Source of the DNA: Pyrus communis
Taxonomy: Eukaryota; Streptophyta; Magnoliopsida; Rosales; Rosaceae
Direction of reading: 5' to 3'
Assembly (NCBI RefSeq): GCF_963583255.1
Contig: NC_084815.1
Location: 6,309,724-6,373,723 of the forward strand
Length of the DNA: 64,000 nucleotides
Shown piece after piece: positions 35,901 through 48,450 of this stretch (position 1 is the first letter of the stretch; each line of letters begins with the position of its first letter). Position numbers and translations under genes: made by a program. A model generated the notes under the pieces. The model saw only the letters and a list, made by a program, of their open reading frames with translations, was not told the origin of the DNA and did no database searches.

Positions 35901-37736
35901 TGGTTGAGTGTCCTTAAAGACCTCATCTGTAAATGAATGTATAATAGAGTCAGTATGCAACAGATCGATGCTGAAAATAGATTTTAAAAAAAAAGTTTTG
36001 ATGTAATACTACCTTGCCTAGCAGTTGGACCAAACACTCGGTTGAACTGGAAGACTTTCCTTCCATCCTTTTGGGGTTTTGCAGGGTCCGAGATCACAAG
36101 TGACCCGTCCTCTCCAATAAAACTTATTACATTTCCATATTCATAACTGAAGGAAGGCCTAATCCGGCAGTAAACTCGAATATTACCTGAAGCCATTTCA
36201 ACCAAGATCAGATAACAATTTTTTGTAGTTGACTTAAAATACGATAGCATAGCTAACATTTTTGTTTGGGAAAAGTAGCAACCTTTCAAATCCTGAACCA
36301 TGTTGTATAGCTTTTGATTCTCTTTCACCACCTTGTAATACCCGAGTGCGGCAGTTGACAACTCCTGCACCTGATTAACTGAAACCACAAAGAGCACAAA
36401 CAGAATTCACTTTTAAGAAATTTATGTGCATTTATAGCTTTGTAAAAATGCACAGCATTAGGACATTCTTCCATCAGCACATACCCAAGCATTTCAAATC
36501 TCTATTCAATTGTGTCTGTAAGTCTTCAAAGTCCCGTTTTGCACTTAACCACAAGGCCTTGAGATCCTGGAAATTGAAAATCATACATTGCCATTTCCAT
36601 ATTATTATTGCTGGAGAAAATTATATAATAAACTAACTGTAATTTCACTTAAATTGAATTTTTATTTGACCGACCCGGAGCTCTTCTTTAACTACTTTGT
36701 TATAACTACATTGTGGGCATTAGTGTTGTATTATGATGGAGATTCATATAAGCTAACTTTGTACTGAAAATTTAATAGATTTAGAAGACAGTAACATTAT
36801 AAACGCATACCACAAGTTCTTTCTCTTGCGTTTGGAATAGAAATCTGTGGTTGCAGTTACCCTTTCTTAAACAAGCTCTGCAGTTCTATTTGAAAGAAAA
36901 GATAAGGACACTTCAGAATTTAGTAGGAATTCAAAAATCTGAGTGCAATATCCAATACCATAAAGCATCAGAGGCAAAACCAAAACAGATAAAAGTGCTT
37001 CTAAAATATAATATACATACTCCGGAATTTCCAGGAGCAGATGACTCCTCTAGAGGCATAGCTGTTGAAAGGCCAGTTGATCTCCTTTTTTCTTTCAAAG
37101 GGTCTTTTAACTTAGAGTTTAACTGTTTGTACAAAAGAATAGTATCAAGTTAAGAGCAACTTCATGTAAGTAAAAACATTGGCATAGTATAGAATGAGCA
37201 GGATTGGGGGAAGGGGGAGGAGGTCTGATCTAAAGGAACATAAACTTAACCATTTCAAATAGCTATACTAAGGTCATAAAAGAAGTCGCAAGATTATGCA
37301 CATTAGGTGATGCAGAAGGAAATCCCATTTAGATATCAACAATATCCCCGAAATACCTCCTAGACTGCAACTTCATCTTAAATTTCACCCATTATGTATT
37401 ATCATTATGAAAAGAGGAAATAACAGGGGATACCCTCTATATTTTATTTGACTCTATCTGTTTAACAAGATTAACACATCATCATACTTTTGCAATTTAT
37501 TTACGAAGAGAAAATAATTGAAGAATCTCGTAACACTCAAATCAAACAAACCTCTGGAAACTTCTTCTGTAGATGTTGCTCCAAACAACTTTTCATGATT
37601 CTTTGAAAGAGGCTGACTGCATTCTGCACAGAAGAAGTTGGTTAAAATAGATGAAAGTTGACTTCAAATCTAATCCATATTCCAGTATTTGTTAACTGAA
37701 TCAGAGTAACATTCTTTATTTCAAAACATAGAAGGT

Positions 37737-37773
<37 letters not shown>

Positions 37774-39944
37774 ATTACCACATCTCCACTATGGTAGGAA
37801 GCAAGAACATTGTCATCAATGTTTTCCTTTACGTCAACCATAGAGTCAAAAAGTAACTTGACAACAGATTCTACGGAATCCACTACATCACAATTAACAG
37901 AATGACAAGAGTTAGGGAGAGAAACCGAATACCATTACAAATATCCTAGATACCAAGCTGTGGATTCGATATAAAATGATGGCCCTTTGGAGCAGATGTG
38001 AAACATACATACCAACAGATAGAACAAATAGAGTTTTTTTTGTATCATTCAATAATGATCCTTTATCTTTAACCCTTACCATCTGAAATAACCACAAAAC
38101 ATACAGCTAATGTACTATATAGCCAACCATCCTGGAAAAAAATAATATCAAAACTTGAATAGAACCCTAAACCTCGAATCTTAGTGTTCCTGCAGCTACA
38201 TCAATGAACACATACATGATGATACATTGCTTCTTTGAGGTTATATAGTCAATACTGATACTTTATTATTAATTTGGGGCATCTAGAAGTAACCATGGCA
38301 TATACAGGTTTCACTAAATAGTAAATACCATACTTGGCTTAGAGGAAATTCTCATTAACTTTCTATTCTAGGTAGTCCACAATCCAAGGTAATCTTTTCA
38401 TAGCACAACATGAAAATAAATTAATGTACCAAGAGTCTAGGTTTCTTATGAAATCCTACTATATATGCTTCTACATCAATCAAAGAGTTTGCTGATTAAT
38501 TATATTATTATTCGTTCGATGTTCAATATTTCTACTAAAAATATCAATGTTACGCATATGTTATTAATTTAAGTAATTTCTGTTAAAAGTTTCCAGTTCA
38601 GGTATGGATATAAACTAAACTCCATATACAAAGTTCTCAAGAAAGAGAAATCAATAAAACCTTCAACTTTCTGGTTGTCACCCTCAACTGGTGGTTGTCT
38701 CTCACATACGGCAGACATATCCAAGTGCATGCAAGAATCTGATGGGACTACAGTTGAGGCCCTTGAATGCAGTCTATTGGCAGAAACTATAACTAGAGGA
38801 GATTTCACATATTTAGTAAATCCATTCCCATTGCTCATCTGCTTCCACTCATAATACGATTTAAGGGCTAAAACACAGTCAACAACCTTGGCTGCTGACC
38901 CTGCCTCCATTGCATCCTGAGATGACAAATATCAACAAATACAATGTGAAAATGCAGTAGTGTTGACATATGCATAAAATACAGACATGAGCAAGTGATT
39001 TACCCTTTCGAGGTTAGAAGCTTCAAAAGCAGGCAGCTTCAACTCTTCCACAGCGACCAGAAAGTTACGGACATTCTCAAAGTACTGATATGCAGGCAGT
39101 GCTTGAGATTCCCGACTTAATGATTGCAAAGGCAGTTGGCTCTCCACAACCTTAAGTAGTAATGATTATAAATTAATAAAAAGGGGTACAGTAGTTAGAA
39201 CTGGATAGATACCAGAACATATGCCCATTTTTACTATTGTAAAAACGAATCAGCAATAAGAATCAAACATATCATTTTACTCTACGTTCTTCGCTTCGTC
39301 AACCAAACAGAAGAAAAAGAAAGTCTGAGATTGAAACGTGATACCTTGGGCACTGCTCCTGGTTGAATCTTGTTGATAGCATTGCACAGGATCAGACCAT
39401 TTCTCAAGCAAGAAATGAAGTCTCTCTCCGATGGCTGTTTTGGTACGCTGAGTGGACCTACCAGGCTTTCAAGCCATTCAACGGCTTGGAATCGCCTCCA
39501 AGCTGTCAAAGTTACCAAATTCAGAAATTAAAGAAAGTTAAATTTTTTGAACAATTCTTGAAAAAAATCAATAATTACGTCCCTGTTTGTTTTCTGAACA
39601 TTTATGGAGAGAAAATATTATAAAATCCTTGATCTTCGTAATTTACAATCCAAGAAATTAATCCACAATTCAATTGACTCAAACACAACCGAATTACAAT
39701 TAGTTGATGAAATTTGTTCAAATCTTGGAAACCCAATTACTATTAGTTAATACCACAAACAATTCCAAATTTAAATCCTTTTTTTTCTGGAAAATTCGAA
39801 ATGAAAATTTCAATCCTGACCAAGCAAACAAACGAATTGAAAAATCAAAATGCAGATGAATTAACGCTTCAACGTGCCTGCTTCTTCTGCTTTTCTTGAA
39901 GCCCTTGCAAAATCATGCAATCCAGTTCTTGCACTGTCCTCCAT
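32907..39944 (-). CDS. Kinesin-14 with calponin-homology domain (18 coding exons, 1,124 aa)
   Basis: Predicted minus-end-directed microtubule motor of the plant KIN14 group with an N-terminal actin-binding-type CH domain. Exons on the minus strand: 39944-39878, 39502-39345, 39150-39004, 38916-38661, 37882-37779, 37623-37552, 37122-37021, 36885-36811, 36566-36485, 36378-36283, 36186-36013, 35926-35820, 35629-35286, 35188-34938, 34687-34524, 34341-33419, 33266-33091, 32983-32907. They sum to 3,375 nt with all phases consistent. CH domain: about residues 23-150. Short stalk: 230-385. Motor: from [11 protein letters not shown] at about 387, with P-loop [11 protein letters not shown] near 470-480, SSRSHS switch I, LVDLAGSE switch II and STLKFAQRV at about 700. 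The tail (about 733-1124) is Pro/Ser/Arg-rich with 37-residue repeats and ends RRQSLTG...KSNKRWL. The motor follows the stalk internally, as in CH-type KIN14 proteins. Intron 1 appears to use a GC donor. All key ATPase motifs are present. Confidence 0.93.
33735..33960 (-). repeat. 111-bp tandem repeat coding for the kinesin tail
   Basis: In exon 16 a 111-bp unit is repeated almost exactly twice. It encodes [18 protein letters not shown] then PTTPEP. More diverged partial units lie on both sides ([15 protein letters not shown] and [16 protein letters not shown]). The period of 37 codons keeps the frame. The repeats sit in the basic, Pro-rich tail outside the motor. Confidence 0.85.
37739..37771. 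repeat. (AG)n microsatellite in kinesin intron 5
   Basis: An AG run that begins just downstream of the donor site of exon 5 (on the minus strand, CT-rich). Confidence 0.9.
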
Positions 39945-40031
39945 TCCTTCTTTCCTGCAAATTAACGAGAAAAAAAAAAAACATTCAACCACATAACATT
40001 CCGAAAGAAAAAAAAACCCACAAAAGTTGAT

Positions 40032-40034
<3 letters not shown>

Positions 40035-40077
<43 letters not shown>
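40035..40077. repeat. (AG)n microsatellite upstream of the kinesin start
   Basis: A 43-bp AG run; on the coding strand it is a CT tract 91 bp upstream of the ATG. A TTTGCAG just before the start (39955-39961, read on the minus strand) looks like a splice acceptor, so this tract may lie in a 5' UTR intron or leader. Confidence 0.85.
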
Positions 40078-40082
<5 letters not shown>

Positions 40083-40099
40083 ATAACATACTCGATAAT

Positions 40100-40781
40100 A
40101 TTTCTGGGTTTTTCTGTAAAACCCCGAAAACCCAGAATCTAGAGAGAGAGAGAGAATAGCAGAGAGAGTCTAGTATGGAAAATGCAGCATTCTTGGGGTT
40201 CTTGGCTTTCGGGCTAAAGTAATACGAATCCGGACCTGCGGCTTCGGAATCCTAACGTTTAATTTTTTTGAATTCAAATAGGTGGGGATGATCGCGACCG
40301 TCTAGTAAGAAGACTGTTTGACCTCATCCAACGGATGGGGTCTCCCAGAAATAGAACATTTTGAAGTTCGGGTTCTTGTCGTACTGGGCCTCGGGTTTGG
40401 GCTTCTGGGCTTCGGATTGCTACGAGAAGCTTATGACAGTTGAGAATCATACATCACGCGCGTGAACAGCACGCTCTTATTTCACCGTGAGTAATCAGGG
40501 AGTTGTGTTCAAACGCAGTATCAGTCGCGTGTTGCATTGGTTTGAAATTTTTTTTGTTTTATTTCTTCCTGCTATATTGATTAGTGGGTGACTGAATTTT
40601 TTTATGCGGGTTAAAAGTGTGTAATTGTTAACACCAAAAACTTGGGGATTTGGGAGGATGGGAGATATCAAATACCACCACTTTCTTGGTTTTAGGACGA
40701 TATTGGATCCCATCAATTTGATCTTTTCTGATTCTGGCTGAGTTTGACATTTCAAACTATTAATTCAGGTATAACTTGTCA
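40100..40781. other. Kinesin upstream region
   Basis: Probable promoter and leader of the kinesin. It includes further short AG repeats (40142-40170) and a CACGCGCGTG palindrome near 40455. I could not place a TATA box with confidence. No gene is seen on the plus strand. Confidence 0.4.
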
Positions 40782-40965
40782 GAATTGGATCCTTTCCGAG
40801 GCAACCTATCGGGATCCTCCTAAGCGAGGTTAGTGAGCCGTTAGAGTTATAATTATTATAACTTTTAAAGGATCCTCTTATTTATAACCGTTGGATAAAA
40901 ATACAACGGCCTACTAACATCAGTTAGGAGGATTCCGATGGGTCGCCTCGGCGAGGATCCAATTC
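40782..40965. mobile_element. 184-bp MITE, probably Mutator-like
   Basis: Terminal inverted repeats of about 45 bp: GAATTGGATCCTTTCCGAGG on the left against GAATTGGATCCTCGCCGAGG on the inverted right, and CGGGATCCTCCTAA against CGGAATCCTCCTAA. The flanks TAACTTGTCA (left) and TAATTTATCA (right, one base off the end) may be a decayed 10-bp target duplication. Confidence 0.7.
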
Positions 40966-41429
40966 CTAATTTATCACAGTTATTAGTACAGTGGCAAAAA
41001 AAATACTTAAAACATCTCCAACGGAAATATTAAATTCAAAGTTAAGAGACATGCAATCAAATCAATTAAATTTGAAGGTAGAAAAAAGTTTCAATTGATT
41101 TTCTAATCCATTTTCTCTTTCTACATGGATTGACATAGAAATTTTTGCTGACAATTTTGACATATGAAAAAAATGTGTTGCCAATTAATTTTCTAATTGA
41201 ATTGTTATGTGGGTTCCATTAACGTATCAATTAGGAATCATGAAAAATTGTTTAATTGATTTCTTTTTTAAGAATGTGTCCTACAAATATTATTATAGCA
41301 AAAAAACCATATGAGTTGTAGGAAGAGAAAATCTGACTTTGCCACGCCTATTATCAAATTAACATTTAGTCATTCGCTAAATTAAATCAATATGAGCAAT
41401 CTGTTTAAGTTTTATTCTAAAACATGAGT
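40966..41429. other. Intergenic, no gene seen
   Basis: AT-rich. ATTAATTTTCTAATTGAATT-like palindromic words suggest more MITE debris, but I could not define ends. Confidence 0.4.
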
Positions 41430-41650
41430 AAATTACATTTTACCACCTCATGTTTGAAGTCTATTGTAACCTCATACAACATATTCAAAACATTTCACTT
41501 TCATACCTCAAGTACTATTTTTTTTCAATATAAAACATCCATTAAATTTTCTATCCATTGGTTTGTTAAGAGCTGATGTGGCTGTCAAATTTGTGCTACG
41601 TGACAATTTTTTTTTTTATGCATTTAAAATTTTATAATAATTTATCCTAT

Positions 41651-41652
<2 letters not shown>

Positions 41653-41697
<45 letters not shown>
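41653..41697. repeat. (AT)n microsatellite
   Basis: A 45-bp AT run at the inner edge of the left inverted repeat of the Mutator-like element. Confidence 0.9.
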
Positions 41698-41699
<2 letters not shown>

Positions 41700-42560
41700 A
41701 AAACCCACACCCAGATCCCCTTCCTTCTCCCTCACCTCTCCCTCACCTCTCTGTAACTCTCGCCCTCTTTTCCTCCATCTCCACCTCCCTCCTATGGCGT
41801 TCCTCCCCTCCCCTTCCTTCACACCTATCACCCTTTCTCCCTTCTTCGTCCAAGCCATCTTCCGCGTCTGATATCCCCACCCATCTTCCCAGTCCATCTT
41901 CCACGTTCTCTACAATTTCTAGGGTTTTTGATACCTTCATATGGCTTCCATGGCCACATTGTCTTCTTGATACTACACGTGTAGCCAATCTATTCAAGTT
42001 GGTTCGGACCCAATATTCAAACCTCTGCCCCGAGGTTCATTTGATCCCCTACCTTGCCCAACTAATTGTGCGCACCGCTCGCCTGCGGTTCATACCAATT
42101 AACCTTGTTGTCTGGGCTTACGTGGAGAAGTCGGGAGGTCCAAGTCTAGTGGAGGAGATGGCGGTGGGAGCGGCGAGGGAGGGTGGAGTCGGGAGCGGAT
42201 TTTGTTGTGGTTAACAGGTTTTGAGAGAGATTGTGTTGGGGTTTGTGGTTTTTTCAGAGAGAATATGGAAGCTGACTGGAAATTTCACAAAGCATGAAGG
42301 ATCCTTTAGTCAAAAGCAGAGTGAATTTTAGCCACAAAGCGGGCACACTTTCTATAAGCTTATTGATCGGTCAACAAACTTAGGTTTTGTATTGCTGTCT
42401 AGCTTGATTAGATTGCGATACAAAACCTAAGTTTAATAGGATTAATATTGATCCTATTAATAGGTTTTGTATTAGGTTGCGATACAAAAATTACACTTTC
42501 TATAATAGTTTAAGTATTGCTGTCTAGCAGAGAGGGCGGATTGGGAGAGGTTTCTAGGTT

Positions 42561-42561
<1 letters not shown>

Positions 42562-42595
<34 letters not shown>
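42562..42595. repeat. Poly-T tract (34 T)
   Basis: An uninterrupted T run next to the right inverted repeat of the Mutator-like element. Confidence 0.9.
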
Positions 42596-42599
<4 letters not shown>

Positions 42600-42899
42600 G
42601 GATCAATATTATAATATTTTTAATGCATAAAAAAAAAAAAATTTGCCACGTGGCACAAATGTGACAGCCACGTCAGCTCTTAACGGATTAATGGATGAAA
42701 AATGTAACGGATGTATTATACTGAAAAAAAAAAAAACTATTAGATTTTGATATGTAAAATATAATGGAATCAATGCAGACAGTATGTCCTTAAGTACTAA
42801 GGTCTAGTAATTTTTCTCATCCTTTGTAAATGAAAGGTATTAGGTTTAATTATCATTGAAGGCCAAAACAACCCAAATTTATTTATTTATTTATTCCTT

Positions 42900-43067
42900 T
42901 TTTTTTTTTGAACAAATGATATTATCTAACTAAGGGGAAAGGGGTTGGATTAGCCTTACAATGGGCTAGCAATAATGTGGTTCAAATTGGCCTTTGGCTA
43001 GAATTAAACATAAGACCTCTTACTTACAAGTGAAGATGAATATCACTAGACCGTAGTACTAAGTGGC
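42900..43067. mobile_element. MITE family 1, copy 2 (one end missing)
   Basis: Shares TTTGAACAAATGATATTATC, AATAATGTGGTTCAAAT and CTTACAAGTGAA with 17829-18062. It ends in GTAGTACTAAGTG rather than the opposite terminal repeat. Confidence 0.7.
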
Positions 43068-43089
43068 AATTCGACCCAAATTATTATGT

Positions 43090-45464
43090 CTAACCCATTA
43101 TGTGGCTAGTCCAAATCATACACTTTGTATTTAAAAAATGTAGTAAGTTTACAAATACAATAAAACCTCTATAAATGAATAATGTTGGGACAAAAATTAT
43201 TATTTTAGAAAGGTGCTTTTAAATCGATAAATGAATAATTTATTAATTTAGTGATATATTAATATTTATTAGTTTATAAAGACTTTCTTGCTTTGTTCAT
43301 TTTTTTTAAATAAAGATACATGTATGATGTATCTTATAAAACAAAGACAATTTAGGGTATTAAAAAAATGATTATACATAATGCGTGTGTATGTGCAAAG
43401 TTAGTTTTACGTAATGATTTTATTGGGTTTCTTTTCATACGTTATGTGTACAAGAACATATACTTTTCATATGTAAACTAGTCTCAACATAAGTTTATTT
43501 TGATACAAAATTATTTCAAAAACTAGCTAGTATTATTTCATGGTCATATATAATTAGAGATGTTTTTAGCCTGAATTGGAGAAGTATGATTATATATATG
43601 GGATTGAAATGATATTTTTACCAAATAAGGATGAGTTGGCAAGTTTGTAATCATTAGGAGTTAATGATTGGTGATTATTCACCTAAAATGAAGAAGTAGG
43701 AGTCTGGCATTGTATCTTGTGGCAACGTCTTGGGGTTAATAGGAGTGCTTACTCATGAAGCTATAAGGATATCAATCATTTGAACAATATTCTCATACTC
43801 TATCAAGCTTCCAAGTTCTCCAATGAGGTGCGAACATGTGGTTTTGAAGTGCAAATGAAGGCTGTGTAATATCCAGAAGTAGCAACAAGAGATATGATTC
43901 CATTCCATATAAATTAATGAAGGAAAAGAGCCAAGGAAAAGAATAACACACAGGAAAAACAAGAAGAAAAACCTCCTCTCTCTTTCGCAGACCGCTCCTT
44001 ATTTTTCCATTTACTTTACATTCTAAGGCTTTAAACCATCTTTTATTGTATTTGTAAATCCTCCATATATAGTGAAATAGAAATACAAACATCATCTTAA
44101 TAGACATAGCCGATTTGGTGAACTACTTAAACTCGGAGTACGATTATTTTATTACTAGTTTTACTCTACTCTCTGCTTCTTTACTCTCCCAGCAAGAGCT
44201 ATGAAAACACACCACCAATCAATCAAAAATAGTTACTTGTGCAAGTCGATTTACCGTGAACTACAAATGAAAGGAAGAAGACAACATTAGGAAGCAAAGG
44301 AACCAAAAATGGATTCTCTTGGTCATCATCACGTCAAGCTCACCATGGACAACCAAGTCCATATGTTTCTATCATCAACTTAATCTTATCTCTCATGGAA
44401 CAAATCTTTACAAGCCAAAACCATGAAGCCCACATATCATCATAAGCTGCCATCATTCACCCTCAACACCATCAAAACCTCATCGGCAAGTGGTTCGATG
44501 TGTCGTCATGCCACCATGCAACAACTGCTACGCTTGGCTAGTCACACTCACCAATGGCAGCCATGATGAACAAGACGATGGATGAGAGCCACTCTATATG
44601 AACCACGTTGGAAACCTATGAAACTCAAATTGGGTTATGCATCAATATCATAATAGCGATAGAAGGAAGAGTGAAGGAGACAATGGAAAGTCATATTTTC
44701 CCATTTATATTGTTGTTGGCTATCAATACTTAATTATTGGTAGTCTAATATTATTTGGGTTACTAATTAGTTTGATTTATGTTGCTTGCAGGCTTGTTAG
44801 AGAAAATGTGATTATTGATATCTATGTGAACATGACATATACATATGCATTGCAAAGCAAGAAAGAGAGTTGAGTTGTGTAAAGTATTTGAGTTTTGAAG
44901 ATATTCAAGGGCTTGAGAATGAATATAAAATAATGAAATCTTGTATATGTCAGGCATTGGGGGAAGGGTTGAATATACAATTGGGCTTCGGGGGAATTGC
45001 CTACATACGAAAGTGGAAAGTAAGAAGTTAATTATGGAAATTTGAGCTTAAGGGATGAACAAGAGTTAACTCATATTCTAAGGTATTCAGAACAAGTAGT
45101 ATAAGCATGGTATAAGACGTGCAGGCTTCGGTGCCTTAGGTATGTGTTAGCGGGATTAGAAGGGAGTAAGTACATTCATGCATCTCATTTGCACATATTT
45201 TAAGCATTCAAAAGAACTATTACATTCTAACTATTATTTAATTGGTACTTTGTGTTGTGAAGTGATTTGCTACCTATTCGATAAATCATATGTGGTGAAC
45301 TCAAGCTTTTATTATGTAAGATTTTGTTTTATGGTGTACTGTATTTCAATTATAAATATTATTTTTTTCATCATGTCTTGGTTATAGAATTCATTTCTAT
45401 AGCTAAGACATGACTAATGTCCTAACTTGTGAATAGTCCTTATTCGCGGGCCGGGACGTGACAA
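43090..45464. other. Unclassified repeat-like region
   Basis: No convincing gene. The right edge (45443-45464) reads GGGCCGGGACGTGACA, the inverse of TGTCACGTCCCGGCCC, a common start of plant LTRs. The region may therefore be a decayed minus-strand LTR element. I found no matching second terminus. Confidence 0.3.
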
Positions 45465-45744
45465 TATTAGAAAGCAAAGATACATGTATCTTTAGGTTAT
45501 AAAATTTTTAAAGATAACTTAAGAACAAGAAGATAAGTGTTTTAAAAAATTAATCTCCTAGAAGATGAAGTACTTCAAGATGCTTTATGTATATAGAAAA
45601 TATTTTTTTTATATATATAATTAATTTTTTATACACCTAATCCTTACAATTATCCTTTCTTATTCCTCCATAATTTCTCATTTGAAAGGAAAACTTGCAT
45701 TGACTGCTGAGACAAGGAGAGCATTGTGCGAGTATCAAAATGAG

Positions 45745-46550
45745 CATCTCCGTCACTTAGTACTACGATCTAGTGGTATTTCTCTGCACTTGTAAGTGAG
45801 AGGTTTATGTTCGATTCTTACCAAAGGCAAAGTTGAACCACATTATTATGGCAAGCCCATTTTAAGGCTTAGCTCACTCCCCCACCCCTTAGACCATCTC
45901 CAACCCTTGGGTTAAAAACTAAAATTTTTAACCCAAAAAATTTAGGTTTAGGTTTTAACCAAGAAACAATTTTTCCCCTCCAACCCTTTTGGGTTAAATT
46001 TTTAGCCCAAGATTATTAAAGAATGAATTTAGGATAATTTTTTTTTAACTTTTAAAAAAAATAATTATGTAGACTATCATAATTTAATTTTATGAACATT
46101 TTTACTTGAAAATATTTAGATTTCGATAAATATTAAAAAATCACTAAACTGATACCATGAAACTCGTGGAACACTATAAAAGAATATGAAACACATAAAA
46201 TAATTTTTTTTTAATTATTTTAGCCGTTGGATTTAAATTTGGACTATTTGATCATTTTATTTTATTTTATTTTATTTTACCGTTAAATTTGATTATATTG
46301 GATCTTAACCGTTGGATTCAATAAATTTATAAATATAAAGGTAAAAGAAAAACATATATGGTGGACCATTCCCACTAACCCAAGGGGAATTTTGGCTCAA
46401 ATTTGCCCCATAAATGACTTTTGGTTTAAAACTCATATTTTCCCCTAAGGGTTGGAACAAGTTGGAGTAAATTTAGAACCTAAAATTTGAGTTTTAATCC
46501 AAGGGTTGGAGTAGGTCTTGGTGTAGATACTATTGTTTGTTAAAAAAAAC
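45745..46550. mobile_element. MITE family 1, copy 3 (inverted), interrupted by another MITE
   Basis: Reverse-complement copy of the 17.83 and 42.90 kb elements: CACTTGTAAGTGAGAGG, then GAACCACATTATTATGG and AGCTCACTCC. After the insertion at 45892-46517 the other end resumes as GTAGATACTATTGTTTGTTA. Confidence 0.7.
45892..46517. mobile_element. PIF/Harbinger-like non-autonomous element nested in MITE family 1
   Basis: Left end GACCATCTCCAACCCTTGGG and inverted right end GACCTACTCCAACCCTTGGA form clear terminal inverted repeats that extend about 45 bp. It is flanked by TTA (45889-45891) and TTG (46518-46520), consistent with a 3-bp TTA target duplication. It is 626 bp and AT-rich with no transposase. 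Confidence 0.7.
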
Positions 46551-47121
46551 TCTAGTAAAAATGAGCATCCCTCTTATATTCCCACAAACAAAAGAGAGAA
46601 AAAACCAAGTTTTTTTTTTTTAACCCCTCTCCTCCGTGAGATTACCCATCTCCTCCGTGAGAACCTCCTTCTCCCCTTTGAGAGTATCCATCTACTCTAT
46701 TAGAACTTCTCCCCTTGTGAGATTTCTTCTTCCTCAGTGAAGCTTCTCTCTCCCCGCAAGAATTTTTCTCTACTCAGTGAAAAAGCAAACTGCCTCTGTT
46801 GCTAATTGAAGGAAAATCCTTCTTTCGATCCTTTTTTTTTTTTTTTGCTACTGCCTTCAGTTGTTATGCAGATAGTTGTAGCCTAGTAATCTATCTGAGA
46901 TAATTTGATAATTCACCTCAAATCTCTGTAATTTTCCACATTTTTGTTAATCTATAACTGCAAAGTTCTAGGGTTTTCTATGTTCTTGATTTTCTGGGTA
47001 TCCTAACCTTTGATCTATTGGGAGATAGATTCAGAATTTTTATATGATGGGTATGCGTTCAATCAACACTTTTAGAGGTGTGATGCCTTCTCAATCCGTA
47101 TTATTTTTAAGCATGAATATA

Positions 47122-47870
47122 ATTGTGTGGAACTTCAGAGGCTCTGGCTGCACCAAATTTCATAATAATGTTACTAATTTAAAGCAAAACCACAAAATGT
47201 AGATTATTACGATTTGTGAGCCTAGAATTAGTGGTACGAGAGCCCTTTCTATGGTAAAATCGTTGGGCTTCCTTCATTGTGGATGCTAATTAGTTCTCTA
47301 GAGGGTTGTGGCTTCTTTGGAATAACAGCAAGGTTCATATTGATGTCATTGACACCACTGATCAATCCATCTTGGCTTGTGTGAGGGGAGCTGGTTGTAA
47401 CCCTTGGTTGTTTACATTCATTTATGCTAGCCTTTGTAAGCCATAGATGCTATCAAGGGATTTTAATGAAATGTTAGAGGTGGGTGATAAACTAGGTGGT
47501 GCTTCTCTTTGTAGGATCAAGAACTTTAAATCTTGGTTGGAAGCAAATAGTCTGCTAGACTTGGGATATATAGGTCCTAAATTCACTTGGACTAACAAGA
47601 AGACTCTAGAAAGAAGTGATAGAGGCTTATGTAATATGGCTTAGAGAAACTTATTCCCGAAAACTTGTGTTTTCCACTTACCCCGCACTAAATCTAATCA
47701 TTGTCTTATCAAAATTAGTCTTCAATCTACTCATGTCCCCCATCCTCTTCAAAGACAGTTTAGATTTGAAGCTATGTGGCTTAGGTATGACGCAATTGAT
47801 GAGTTTATTGTAGAAAATTAGGGTAATTATCATGATTCTACCATGGACAAGACTTGTGCTCAAGTTGAGC
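47122..47870 (+). pseudogene. LINE apurinic-type endonuclease domain
   Basis: Opens with MNIIVWNFRGSG, the conserved start of plant LINE ORF2. It continues with CEPRISG, then GDFNEM-type text (LSRDFNEM) and LDLGYIGPKFTWTN, and RSDRGLCN. Several stops (for example after QNHK and in the WLR stretch) break the frame. Confidence 0.8.
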
Positions 47871-48450
47871 CCCTGAAAAGATGGAATGTCATGTCTTTGA
47901 GCACTTAAAGCAAAAGAAAAAGAAGCTCCTTAGATGCATTGTTGGTATCCAAAAAGCACCGTGTAGAGGCCTAAACAATTTTCTTCTCAACTTGGAGCAT
48001 GAATTAATTTCAAAGTTCAACAAAATTCTAAATCAGGAAGTTGTCTTCTGGCATCAAAAGCCTAGATTGAAATGGTTACAAGACGGTGATTATAATACCA
48101 AATTTTTCCATCTTACCACGATTGTGAAAAGAATGAGAAATAGAATTGAAGGACTAAAGAATTACCAAGGTGAATGGATTGTAGACCCTGATGACTTGAA
48201 GAGTTTTGTTGTGTAGTACTTTCAAACACTCTTCTTTCATGGGCAATGGTCTAGACATGTTACTTCTCTACCTAAACTCTTTTCTTCTATTCATTTGGAT
48301 GATATTGGATCACTTAATAGAGAGATTGACCATGCCGAAGTTAAGGATAGCCTTTTTAGTATTGGAGGTGCTAAAGCACTGGGTATATGTAGGTTTCCTG
48401 CTTAATTTTATCAATTTCAATAGGGCAGATGTGCAAGTGATATTGTTGAT

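Larger units (their letters stand above)
41430..42775. mobile_element. Mutator-like element with long inverted repeats, possible Pack-MULE
   Basis: A left segment of roughly 200 bp (ending near 41653) is repeated inverted at about 42594-42775. Shared words are AGAGCTGA-GTGGCTGTCA, TTTGTGC-ACGTG-CAA, and TTTATGCATT before an (AT)-rich edge. Long inverted repeats of this type are typical of Mutator-like elements. The interior (41.70-42.56 kb) is GC-richer and gene-like, with open frames on both strands, but has no transposase I recognise. It could be a captured host gene fragment. Exact ends and target duplication were not resolved. Confidence 0.55.

Noticed and set aside
36811..36877. Apparent +1 frameshift in the kinesin stalk
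   Set aside because: It appears only if the CAG acceptor at 36878-36880 is used. The upstream TAG acceptor gives a 75-nt exon fully in frame.
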